Below are positions 54,906 through 64,000 of a stretch of DNA of 64,000 nucleotides, piece after piece (position 1 is the stretch's first letter; each line of letters begins with the position of its first letter). The notes under the pieces are model-generated. The model was not told where the DNA came from. It ran no database searches and worked only from the letters and a program-made list of their open reading frames with translations. Source of the stretch: Isoetes taiwanensis (Eukaryota > Streptophyta > Lycopodiopsida > Isoetales > Isoetaceae); NCBI GenBank assembly GCA_021234155.1, contig JAJEKV010000039.1, forward strand, positions 8,137,077 to 8,201,076, read 5' to 3'. The translations under genes were made by a program, and so were the position numbers.

Positions 54906-56850
54906 TAACCCATACCTTATTTATGTCTAACCCATACCTTACCTTATGTTTTTTTTTTTTAACTGAACCATTGGATTATAAACCATTAGATTGGCAAGTT
55001 TAAACAATGAATACGTGTACATGCATAAATACATGTAGAGCTTCAATGCAGAGCATTATCTTCAATCTGATTACAGATGAACCGAGGAATCAATTTGCTG
55101 AAGATCCGCTCCAATCTGGAATCGGAGTTAAAGCGCTACACCACATTTAAGGTGAAAATCGGAATATAATAAGAAGCAATAGACATGAACAAGCACACAA
55201 GACTGCGAAATCCGGAAGCAGCCATGTAGTTTTTGCATGGCCATTTCCATGCTCTAAAATATCTGTGACATTTCTCAGTCCAATTGAATTATCCTTTTTA
55301 AAATTCCCTTTCTGAAGCAGTCTTTTTGATCCTCAACGTTGTCATTGTCGACTCACAGAGGCCATTTTCTCTACAAATAGTAACATGTGATTCAAAGGCT
55401 GCAACGTTGGAGCATAATCTGAGTTCTTTATTATGTGAGCAAGGTACTATAAGGGAGGCCCTGGAAATTTTATGTCAGGATTATTTTCCTTCATACTTAA
55501 TTTGAGTGAAATTGTAGAAAAGAATAGGTGGATGAGTTGGAGTTTTGATCAAAGATATTTGTAACACAGTGTAATAGTAATTGGCAGGCTGACAAACTTC
55601 TCAAGGACAGTTGGATATGCAATCTTCATACATGCGTTGCCTCCTTTGATTGGGAGTATTTTCCTTTCATGCACTGCAATGTTGTACTGTTGTCAATCCT
55701 GTGGCAGAGCTGGCTATTGCTTCCTGAATTACAGTTTGTTGCATTGTTGTCAGTTATAATGTTCTGTCTCTTCATGGGCTTCAATGCCAGTTTGTAAAGT
55801 TGTTGTTTTGAGTTCTATCAAAGCTTGTGTTCTGCATATATGTTCTTGTAAGCTGAATGTATGCTCATTGTTTATGGGCTTCACTTGGATTCAACATTGC
55901 CCTATAACTTTCTGCCCTATGAGTTCTTGTCTTCTATGGACAACACTACATATCGTCAATAATTTCTGTATAGATATTGTGTTACACATGTTTTACTGTG
56001 TGATTGACTTCTATACCATGGCCCTGAAATCTTAGGGTGACTTGGAAATAGGTGTTTGACCCCACCTTATTTTGTGGTGTATGGCCGTGCTTTGAGGATA
56101 TGGTATATCCTCTGGTAGATTCGTTGGATCAACGGTCTAGATGCAATGAGTATAGGGATGCAACGAGTATAAGCACTATTTTTTTTCTTGTATAACCAAT
56201 ATCTCTTATTTAACAGTTTAACAAGGTAGTGGGGATGGGTTGTTCCCTCACTGAAGCAAGAGGTGGCTGACATGTGAATGTGGAGCCTACAAAAAATAGT
56301 CAATGTATAAAATACTCTATGTATGAAGCCATTTCACGTTGGTGTAATATACGAATGTGGATCTAAACATAGTCAATGTATGAAGCCATTTCAGGTTGGT
56401 GTAATTACTTGCATATCAGTCATTGATGACATGCTATATTCCATGTTATCTTTGCTTTACTCACGTCTCTGCCAAATTTTTTATGACAAAGGTATTGGTT
56501 TCGTTTGATTTCATACTTTTGAAAGAATGCGAAAACATAATTGTTTTCATCTTCATATCAGGATACACTATGGCATAATTGTGCTAGTGTTTTAAAGATT
56601 TATTGTAGTCATAGTATTTGCTCGATATTTAGAAACACCTCCAATTTTAAGATTTGAATGGAAATTGACACATGCAAGATAGTTCATTTATTCTGCTCTG
56701 AGTAGAAATGACAAAATATATGAATAGCAAAAGCATATATTGATCCAAGTGACTGGAATAGCCCCAGCCTGTTGAAAATGGTAGATTGATTGTCATATAT
56801 GAGGTATAGGATAACAAGAAATTGATCTCATGCATCAGTACAATCATAGA
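54906..56850. other. Intergenic, short repeats only
   Basis: No gene recognised. gtcaatgtatgaagccatttca is repeated near 56310-56335 and 56368-56392, within a 60-70 bp tandem repeat. Confidence 0.45.
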
Positions 56851-56858
56851 GATACTTC

Positions 56859-57404
56859 TGTTAATACATATACTTGACTAACCTCATGAATAAATATTTT
56901 CTAATGGTCAAGTTATGAAGTTGATTTAACGGCGTGAATTGATAAGGTTTATTCATGAGACCTTATAAATATAAAGGTCAAAATATTGCTATGTCTAGAG
57001 GTTAAGGCTTGAAACGTGGAGCCAAAACCATTCAAACATGACATTGATGCAGACACTAAGAACCGACTCCTAATCAGTCAGATTGCATCACAATAAATCC
57101 AAAAAGTATGCATTGATTGATCATCAATTGATGCAGGCGCCGGATCAATCACAATGGATAGCTTAATTTGATATTAGGGCTGGCGTTGCAAGAGAAAATC
57201 TGAATCAATAAAAGTCAAGTTCGCTACAGTGTACTAGTCATACACTTTGCTACAACGCACTCAAGTCTAAATATCTAGTGGTTATTGATTGATATGCATA
57301 TGATTTAAGTTGTGCCCTACATTCAATCAACACATAGTTTGATGGTGTAACATTGGTGATTCGACATTGTACTTGCTTTTTATTTCTCTAATATTGGTAT
57401 CAGA
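56859..57404 (+). mobile_element. Probable Copia 5' LTR end and primer binding site
   Basis: A TATA-like ttataaatataa lies at about 56963. tggtatcagag at 57394-57404 matches the initiator-Met tRNA 3' end used as primer by many plant Copia elements. gag-like sequence follows in the same orientation. The LTR start is uncertain, and no 3' LTR is found in the window. Confidence 0.45.
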
Positions 57405-57879
57405 GTAGGTGTTGAACCTGGTTCCCCATCCAGGCCAACACTCATAAAATCACATCTCAAGAAAAGATCAAAAGATTAATGGAATATCAATTGGATAAGA
57501 CAGCAAAATTTACACAACGAGAAATGTTTTTTCAATAAAAACATGATCAAGATACAACAAAAAAAACCCCTTGCAAGGGCACCTTCAATCAAATGAAGAG
57601 GAGGCTGCCACCCTCCTCTTAGAGCACTGCCACTACTCCATTTCTGAACGTGAAGGAAGAGGAGGAGTTAGTATCTCCTCAAAACATTTAAGGTCTTTTC
57701 CAATAAAACTTAGCCAACTATTATATCCCACCTCTTCATCATAACCTTCCATTTTGCCTCTTCATCTTAACCTTCAACTTTCACCACTTAATCCCAACCC
57801 TTAAAATCAACCATTACAATATGCCCCAAATATGTTGGCCTACAAAAACATGTTGAACCACTTGTGGTTTAACAGTAGG

Positions 57880-58470
57880 ACAGAATGGCTAGTTGATTTG
57901 GTGCTAGTCTCTTGAGCAATGTTGAGGTGTTTAAGAGTGGAGATGGCCTCCAAGTATGGAAGGACTCTATTAAACATATTATGAAGGTTACGAAACTATG
58001 AGATCTAGTTGATCCAGAGTATAAAGAAGTTTATCAAGCTGACTTGAATGCAATTAGCAAGTCAAAGTTCAGTTGATATTGCTATTAATAATGAAAATGC
58101 TGGTACAGGTGATATGAATACTGCAAGGGCAGTACTGAGTGTCGAAGCAGAGAGGTCTGCATGTGCAAGAGTTAAAGAAGCTCAAGGCATTATTTCATGC
58201 AAGGTAAGTCCTACAATTAGATTTAAGCTTAGGAAAATATGGAGTTCTCTACTTAAGAAATATGAAGAGAAAACTTCCTCTCAAATAGACATGTTGGAAA
58301 AAGCGCTAGGAGGCTTGAAGTTGTCGGAGGATGGAGATGTGTCTGAATCTTTTTAATAATTTGGACAACATTATAGCTTATTTGTCTGGAGGTAAATATA
58401 TCTAAGAGGAGTCAAATGTTACAAATATGAGCAAATCAAGAGATGAAGCAGAAAGAATTTTTAAAACTGA
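57880..58470 (+). pseudogene. Copia gag remnant
   Basis: Fragments in the plus strand resemble the UBN2-type Copia capsid region: VFKSGDGLQVWKD, then RKIWSSLLKKYEEKTSSQ, DMLEKALGGLKLSEDGDV and NLDNIIAYLSGGKY. Two stops and a frameshift occur (e.g. near 58354). It continues beyond the interruption as protease/integrase remnants at 62.4 kb. Confidence 0.6.
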
Positions 58471-58559
58471 ATGTTATATTATAATGTTATAGCGTGTTGT
58501 ATCAAGCCCTAATTTGAATGGCCGAGATCATTTGATTGCGTTCGAAGGCCGTGATTGGT

Positions 58560-58936
58560 CATGCTTTGATCTAGGAGAAAGGAAAAACGAAAAGGTGTAA
58601 ATGAAAAAGAGAGGAGGAAAGGGAAAATATGAAGTGCAGAAAGGTAAAGGGAAAGGGGAAAAAAAGAGAAAGGGGAAAGGGGAAAGGAAAAGGGCATGAG
58701 AAAAGGGGGAAGAGCAAATTAGAAAAGGGAAAAAGAGAAGGGAAAAATGCCATGGAAAAGGGACAAGAAAAAATGAGGGAAAAAGGGAAGGGAAATGGGC
58801 ACCGAGAAAAAGGGAGGAGGGAAAGGGTGGAAAAGGGAAGAGGGAAGGCGAAAAAGGGAGCAAAAAAAGGGTGGGGGGGGGGGATGGCATGGGAAAGGAA
58901 AAAGAAAAAGGGAGGTGTAAAGGAAACCTAGAAGAA
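58560..58936. repeat. Purine-rich GGGAAAA-type minisatellite, left part
   Basis: Almost all A and G on the plus strand; built from loose repeats of aaaagggcatgagaaaaggg. It continues after the retroposon, from 60960. The long open frames on either strand are by-products of the composition. Confidence 0.9.
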
Positions 58937-59041
58937 GACTACTGACGCTGGAAAAATGAGCGACCTGTTAGAATGTTGGAGCATGTGTAATGGGCACACA
59001 TGAAGAATGACTCAGTGGAGGAGTGCCGAAAGCCCATCAAT

Positions 59042-59113
59042 GGGCCGGTAGCTCAGTGGTAGAGTACTTGGCGTGCAAGCAAGAGGTCCTGGGTTCGATC
59101 CCCAGCCTGTCCA
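59042..59113 (+). tRNA. tRNA-Ala(UGC)-like sequence in the 5' LTR
   Basis: Folds as a cloverleaf: acceptor GGGCCGG/CCTGTCC with one C:T mismatch and a G3:T70 pair (the alanine identity element); D arm GCTC/GAGT; anticodon stem CTTGG/GCAAG (last pair mismatched) with loop CGTGCAA (anticodon TGC); T arm CTGGG/CCCAG with loop TTCGATC. A box TAGCTCAGTGG and B box GGTTCGATCC are intact, so it could recruit Pol III. Charging is doubtful because of the stem mismatches. Confidence 0.82.
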
Positions 59114-59416
59114 CCTAATCATAGGAGGCTCATTTCTCAACATGGTATCAGAGCCATGGTCCCAAGTAAAGGGTGCTTAACCGCACCGGGATAATCCCCA
59201 GTGGTGTAGGGGTGAGAATGAGAATGAGCAAAGCTTGGCCAGTGGAAAGCCCAACTCCCGCAGTGGTGGAGTTGCCCGAGGAGGGGAGCATGTGGATTGT
59301 GGTGAAGGCTGGAATGGATTGGTGTGTCCATTAAGGGGGAATGTTGGAATATTGGAGCATGTGTAATGGGCACACATGAAGAATGACTCAGTGGAGGAGT
59401 GCTGAAAGCCCATCAA

Positions 59417-59488
59417 TGGCCGGTAGCTCAGTGGTAGAGTACTTGGCTTGCAAGCAAGAGGTCCTGGGTTCGATCCCCAGCCTGTCCA
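59417..59488 (+). tRNA. tRNA-Ala(UGC)-like sequence in the 3' LTR
   Basis: Second copy. It differs in the first acceptor base (T instead of G, losing pair 1-72) and in the anticodon loop (CTTGCAA, still TGC at 34-36). The internal promoter boxes, T arm and G3:T70 are unchanged. Confidence 0.8.
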
Positions 59489-60959
59489 CCCAATCATAGG
59501 AGGCTCATTTCTCAACACGACCTAACCCTAGGCGCACAGTAGGGCGGCCGCCGCCGCCCATTGCTTGCAGGCCTCTTGCTTATGATCGATTCTAGAAGAG
59601 CAGCTCAGATCGCTTCTATTGTTGGGTCATCGGTTTTTTAGATGCATCAGGATCTTTCCTTTCCGGTCTGCCATGGATTTCGTGCAACAGATTCATCCGC
59701 CGAGGTAAATGCCGCTACCACTGGTGATGTTATCCTTTGTATGAGATTTTGATCAGGTCAGTAGAGATATTATGCTTCGTCTAAGTGATTTGGATTGATC
59801 ACCAGCTAGTCTAACAGATAGTAGTTTTCTTAAAACTGTTGTTAGAGCCTTAAGGGCATATTTCAGTATTATCTTTCAGTTTTGGGCAGTGTCTAGACTT
59901 GCTGCACTCACTGCATGCATGCTATGCTCATTGCAGCTGGTATATTGCACTTACTTCGGTTAGCTTTTGTTGGATTAATGGCAATGCTCCAAAGCTTTTG
60001 TGTTGTTTGCTGAGATAAGCTTGTAAGGGTATAGGATCACCCCCATCTCCATCCCAGCTGGAGAGGGGTCATTGCCGGCCAAGGCTTAGCAGAGGAAAGT
60101 CATTTTGTCATTGGACGGGAGACCTGTGGCATTTTTTTCCTTTTCCATGTTCCTGCAGTGGTTGCCATGATCCTTAAGGGCTGCAACATCTAGTTGGAAG
60201 CAAGTATATGATGATTTCCTTCGGAAATGCAACAAGCTTTCTTCTATAGTACTCTTCGCTTCAGGAAATAGGAATCGCTTGCTTTTACTCTTCTAGGGAA
60301 AAAAGGTATGGTCCATAGTATTTTTGATGTAACGAAGAGGGTGCAGCAGTTATTAGAATAGAGTGACAGGTACGTTAGACCCGAAGGTCATTTTTTTTAT
60401 GCTTACTCATAGTATCTTGCAAGTGGGAAGACGGCAGTTGTTTTCTTTAGTACTTGTTCATCACATGGAAAAGGATCACGAGCCCTTTATTACCATGAGC
60501 AGGAGAAGAGAGTGGAATCTTAGGGATGCTCTTTTGATCGGAGTATCCGTGCTGAATGACCTTGTTCTTCCAAGTATATATTTCGGTTTGAGCTTTAAGA
60601 TATGGATGAATTTTGTCTAATAGGGCTCCATGACTGTAGCTGAATTCCTGTAGTAGTTGCAGCGGATGGGAAGAGGGAATGCCCTCTAGTACTGGTTGAG
60701 TTGAAGGCGGATGCTCATATCCTTCTGTTTGTGAAGAGGAAGAGGTCAAGGTTGCTTTGACCATAGTACGAAGACATCATCTTATGATGGCCTCCAGCAT
60801 GGTGATTGCTTCAAATGTGCTAATTCTTCCTACTAGATCCATAACGGGATTATGTGCCTAAATTCTTCCTATCAGGCCTATTGTGGAGCCTCAAATAAAT
60901 GTAATCCAATTACTTTTAATATAAAAATCTTACCCTAAAAAAAAAAAAAAAAAAAAAAA

Positions 60960-62280
60960 CTAGAAGAAAGGGCATGAAGAAAAGGGGAAGAGGGAAAGGG
61001 AAGGGGGAAAAGCATGGAAAAAAAGGGGAAGAGGGAAAGAATGAAGAGGAAAAAAGGGAAGTGAAAAAGAGCATCCCTTGATCTCTCAAGAGAAAAAGGA
61101 AAAACGAAAAAGTGAAGGGCAAAAGGGCAGAGGAAAAAGGGAAGAAAAAAAAAAAGGAACGGGAAAAATGACATGGAAAAAGGGAAAGAGAAAGGGAACA
61201 GAAAGGGGGGAGGGATGAAAGGGAAGCAAAAAAAGGAAAAAAGGCAAACAAGAAGAGGGAAAGATGGAAAGGGTGGGAAAAGGAGGAAAAGGGCAGGGCA
61301 AAGGGGAAGAGGAAAAGAGTGTAGAGAAGGAAAGGAAAAAAGAGCAAGAGAAAAGGGAAAGGAAAAAAAGGCACGAGAAAAAGGGGAGAGGGTAATCAGA
61401 AAATGGAAGGGGAAAATGGCATGAGAAAAAAGAAAAGATGAAAAGGATGCAGAAAGGAGAAAAAGAAGGGAAAAGAGCAGGAAAGGAAAAGAAAAAAAAG
61501 GGGAGGGAGCACGAGCATGGGAAAAAGAGGAAGAGGGTGTGAAAAACAGGAAAAGGGGCACATGAAAAAGGTGGAGAAAATAGATCGAAAAACAGGCATG
61601 GGAAAAGGGAAAGAGAAAAGGAAAAGAAAGTGGGAAAGGAAAGGGAAAAAGTGCATGGGAGGAGGGCGAGAAAAGAATGGATGGAAGAGAAAGAAAAAAT
61701 AAAAAGGGGGGCGAAAAAGGGGGGAAGGGAAGGGAAAAAGGGCACAAGGAAAAGTGGAGAGAGAAATAGGAAAACAAAAGAGGAAAAAGACACGAGAAAA
61801 GGGAAATAAAGAAAAGGCGAGAAGGGGAAAAGAGCAAAGGAAAATGGAAAATAAAAAGAAAAGTGGAGGGGAATGGGCATAAGGAAAAGAGGAAAAGTGT
61901 AAGGAAATGAGGAAGAAGGGAACATAAAAATAAGAACAACAGGGAAAAGAGAATGAAAAAAAGGCATGGAAAAACGGAAAGAGAAAGGAAAAGGAAGGGG
62001 GAACAGAAAGGGAAAAAGGGCACGGGAAAAAAGGGAAGGGTGGGGAAAGGATGAAAAGAAAGGAAAAAAATCTGCACAAAAGGGAAATAGAAAAAGGGAA
62101 GGAGAAAGGCAAGTGAAGGGGGAAGGGTTTAAGAAAAGAAATAAGGGAAAATGGAAAAAGAGAATGTGTAGGAAATTTAAGAAAGGGAAAAAAAAGGGAA
62201 ATGTGTAGGAAAATGATGCAAAAAGAAAAAAAAAAGGGGGAAATAAGGGAGAGCAAATGGCAAAGGCAAAGGGAAACAGT
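60960..62280. repeat. Purine-rich GGGAAAA-type minisatellite, right part
   Basis: 1.3 kb of nearly pure A/G, with recurring ggcatgagaaaaaggg and ggcacgagaaaa units spaced roughly 40-60 bp. The complementary strand is Phe/Pro/Ser/Leu-coding only because of composition. Triplex or other non-B DNA is possible. Confidence 0.9.
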
Positions 62281-62300
62281 ATTGAATGCAGAAAAATCTA

Positions 62301-62346
62301 CATAGGTTCCCAACCTATGCCCAGCAACGCTAGGCACCATTACTAG
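62301..62346 (+). mobile_element. Helitron 3' terminus with two consecutive hairpins
   Basis: CATAGGTT-CCC-AACCTATG (62301-62319), then GCCCAGC-AAC-GCTAGGC (62319-62335), seven bases, then CTAG (62343-62346) followed by T. The second hairpin and CTAG match the 3' end of the Helitron at 49787, so both belong to one family. The purine tract lies inside this Helitron. Its 5' TC end is not certain; one candidate is A|TC at 58501. Confidence 0.7.
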
Positions 62347-62357
62347 TCAGGATAGAA

Positions 62358-63620
62358 AAAAATAAAGGAAGGGGATGAATCTACTGAGATATTATATCTG
62401 ACGCAAGAAAATGAACAAGAGAAGAAAGAAGTTGAAGATAAAAATGAGATAAATTGTGCTTTTGCTATTCTTAACAAATTTGATGGAGCTAACACCATGT
62501 ATGACAGTGGAGCTGAGAGGTCAGTATTCCAATCTATTGATCTACTCAAGAACATCAAGCAAGACTATTCCAGGAATGTTTAAATTGGAAATGGACAGTT
62601 GCAATCAAGTGAAGGGAGTGGTTTGCTACAACTTACACACTTGCAAGGGGACATTGTAGATGTAGAAAATGTCCAGTTAGTAGACTTGGGCTATAGGTCA
62701 TCTTTGACTTAAAGGCATTGTAAAATATTTTATGGAAATGACTTGGAGTTTTTGGCTCATGGATGTGGCAATTTGCATCAAATAAGAGGCAGCGCTTGTC
62801 CAAGTATTAACTCAGCGAATGTACATGATATTGAACTGTGGCATAACAGATTGGCATATACAAATTGCAACAACATAAAATTTTTAGCTAAAAAGGATTG
62901 GATTGAATATAATGTTCTGGAAATGTACAAATTCACTTGTGAGGGATGTATGCCTGGGAAAATAAATAGGTTGCCATTCACAAAAGCCAAACATAGGGCA
63001 AAGGAAGTGCTTGAATTAATCGATACTAATTTGTGTGACCTTCTAAATGTGAGAAAAATGACTAATAAGAGATGATTATAATAAAAGATGTGCATGCTTC
63101 TACCTTGCATGAAAATCACAAGCCATTATTGCATTAAAACACTTTGTGGCAGAAGTAAAAAAAAACATGCAAAAATGTTAAATGTACTAGGTCTGATTGT
63201 GGAAATGAGTAATTGTCAAACAAGTTTAAGCATTTCTGTATTTTTAATTGAATAAGAAGGTAATTAACCTGCAGGTATAGCCCTCAACGAAATGTTGTTG
63301 TAGAAAGGAAACTGAACAGTCATGGATGCAGTAAGAAGGAAAAACTGAACAATCATGGATGCAGTGAGTACAATGATTAAGCACAGTGGCCTACCAAACC
63401 ACCTTTGAAAAGAACCCTTGAAGACAGCTATCCTCATTCAGAACATGTTGCCATCAACCATACTGCAAGGTAATGAGCAAAGTCTCATTCATTTGAGAAA
63501 AAGAGCAGTATCATTTTGTTCCAAATAGCGTCCAAGGATGTATTTTGAAGTATATTATCGAGGTGGTCTAGGTTCCACCAAAGTTAGAGAGCCTGTGAAT
63601 ATGATTCATATCCTGCTCAC
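62358..63620 (+). pseudogene. Copia pol remnant (protease, pre-integrase, integrase)
   Basis: Protease with the D-S-G of MYDSGAERSVF (about 62497). Then the GAG-pre-integrase zinc region, LWHNRLAYTNCNNIKF to CEGCMPGKINRLPF (about 62838-62985), and an integrase end with YSPQRNVVVERKLNS (about 63277-63320, catalytic Glu) and HSGLPNHL. Many stops and frameshifts; no RT is found before the window ends. Probably the same element as the gag remnant at 57.9 kb. Confidence 0.7.
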
Positions 63621-64000
63621 GGTAAGGAGGCGAGTTAAATATATAACAAATGCTATAATATTTTGGTAGTTGCAGGGCCAGGCAAGTAAATAAATACATT
63701 ATATTTTGTCACAAAAAATGCCATTGCAATGTTTCGAATGTAAAATGTAAAATATTGACATAGACATTATTTAATATTATACAATTTATATGTTTCAAAG
63801 CAATTATATCAACTAATATTATATACACAAAATTTAAGATTCCTAAAGAAGTGCCTTTTATACATGTTTGCAATCTAGCCAAGCAAACTTCCGGCTCCTA
63901 TAAGCTCTTCTGCAAGATCGTAATGACAATCTAGGAAGCAGATTTCCTGCTTTCATGGTCTACTTTTTGCTTCCCAAGTTCGCAGCAGCAATTTGGCCAA
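63621..64000. other. AT-rich end of window, nothing identified
   Basis: No frame or repeat supported. It may still be Copia sequence too decayed to recognise. Confidence 0.35.

Larger units (their letters stand above)
58961..59522 (+). mobile_element. Intact TRIM with a tRNA-Ala-like sequence in each LTR
   Basis: LTRs: 58966-59142 (177 bp) and 59342-59517 (176 bp), about 96% alike, each TG...CA. The TSD is CGACC at 58961-58965 and 59518-59522. The primer binding site TGGTATCAGAGCCATGG starts directly after the 5' LTR (59143). The polypurine tract aagggggaa directly precedes the 3' LTR (59333-59341). The internal region is 199 bp, non-coding, with a 7-bp-stem hairpin (caactcc...ggagttg, 59252-59274). 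This is a complete terminal-repeat retrotransposon in miniature, dependent on proteins of other elements. The unusual part is the tRNA-like block inside the LTR. Confidence 0.93.
58928..60968 (+). mobile_element. Poly-A retroposon in the purine tract
   Basis: Direct repeats CTAGAAGAA flank the insert at 58928-58936 and 60960-60968. The insert ends in a 23-base poly-A (60937-60959) preceded by ttttaatataaaaatcttaccct, like the 3' ends of plant L1 LINEs. Without the TRIM it is about 1.47 kb. No RT or recognisable protein is seen, so a non-autonomous LINE derivative or a retrocopied transcript is likely. A GC-rich leader-like segment (gcggccgccgccgccc) lies at about 59545. Confidence 0.7.

Noticed and set aside
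58629-58931. Lys/Gly/Glu-rich ORF of 100 codons on the plus strand
   Set aside because: Same purine-rich minisatellite; composition artefact.
59042-59488. Two tRNA-Ala copies as ordinary host tRNA genes
   Set aside because: Each lies at the same place in a TRIM LTR, with acceptor and anticodon-stem mismatches; they are better read as parts of the retroelement.
60935-62340. Long open frames on the minus strand (up to 380 codons), Phe/Pro/Ser/Leu-rich, membrane-like
   Set aside because: They come from a nearly pure purine/pyrimidine strand bias; stop codons are rare in such DNA. No family signature and no start context.

Overview
The window is nuclear DNA from a land plant with a large, repeat-rich genome. 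The evidence is an A-type (CYP71-clan) cytochrome P450 with the usual single intron, an intronless BYPASS1-like gene, plant L1-type LINEs, Helitron ends with the hairpin-CTAG signature, and LTR elements primed by initiator-Met tRNA (TGGTATCAGAGC). Animal-like LINE types and abundant old DNA transposons make a fern or other non-angiosperm more likely than a crop grass, but that is a guess. Only two genes look like intact host genes: a BPS1-like gene (3.4-4.5 kb, +) and a P450 (48.1-49.7 kb, -).

The centre (8.4-28.1 kb) is a set of nested insertions that can be read from target duplications and from reading frames restored across each insertion. A LINE with a coiled-coil ORF1 is split in its endonuclease domain at 10610 by transposon A (10614-27155, TSD TCTA). 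Transposon A is itself split in its transposase gene by a 5'-truncated L1 LINE (13497-16186) and in its second gene by a relative, transposon B (19399-26531, TSD AACT). Without its passengers A is about 6.7 kb, and B is 7.1 kb. Both carry the same two convergent genes: a multi-exon DDE-type transposase with Cys-rich motifs, and a coiled-coil protein with a RING-H2-like zinc motif. Both have GGGTRT... termini, 4-bp TSDs and a minisatellite between the two 3' ends. I cannot place this family in a named superfamily; it is the strongest candidate for an undescribed system.

Other regions. 4.9-7.8 kb: a tandem duplication and a 2.5-kb foldback (long inverted-repeat) structure. 29.8-32.8 kb: a young L1-type LINE with an 805-codon open frame and a second overlapping ORF. 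35.6-37.2 kb: a diverged tandem duplication. 37.5-39.6 kb: two fragments of a different LINE type. 44.2-46.7 kb: a decayed gene for an HUH (Rep-like) endonuclease, with strong palindromes on either side. 47.0-48.1 kb: a hairpin element, a TTAA-flanked TIR element and a GATA microsatellite just downstream of the P450. 49.8-54.9 kb: a 5.1-kb non-autonomous Helitron ending 90 bp upstream of the P450 start codon and carrying exon-like fragments.

The right end (56.9-63.6 kb) is a decayed Copia element interrupted by a purine-rich block that ends in a second Helitron 3' terminus. That block is interrupted by a poly-A retroposon, and the retroposon holds an intact 552-bp TRIM. Each LTR of the TRIM contains a whole tRNA-Ala-like sequence with A box, B box and the G3:U70 pair. 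This resembles the 5S-carrying Cassandra TRIMs, but with a tRNA, and is the second most interesting find.
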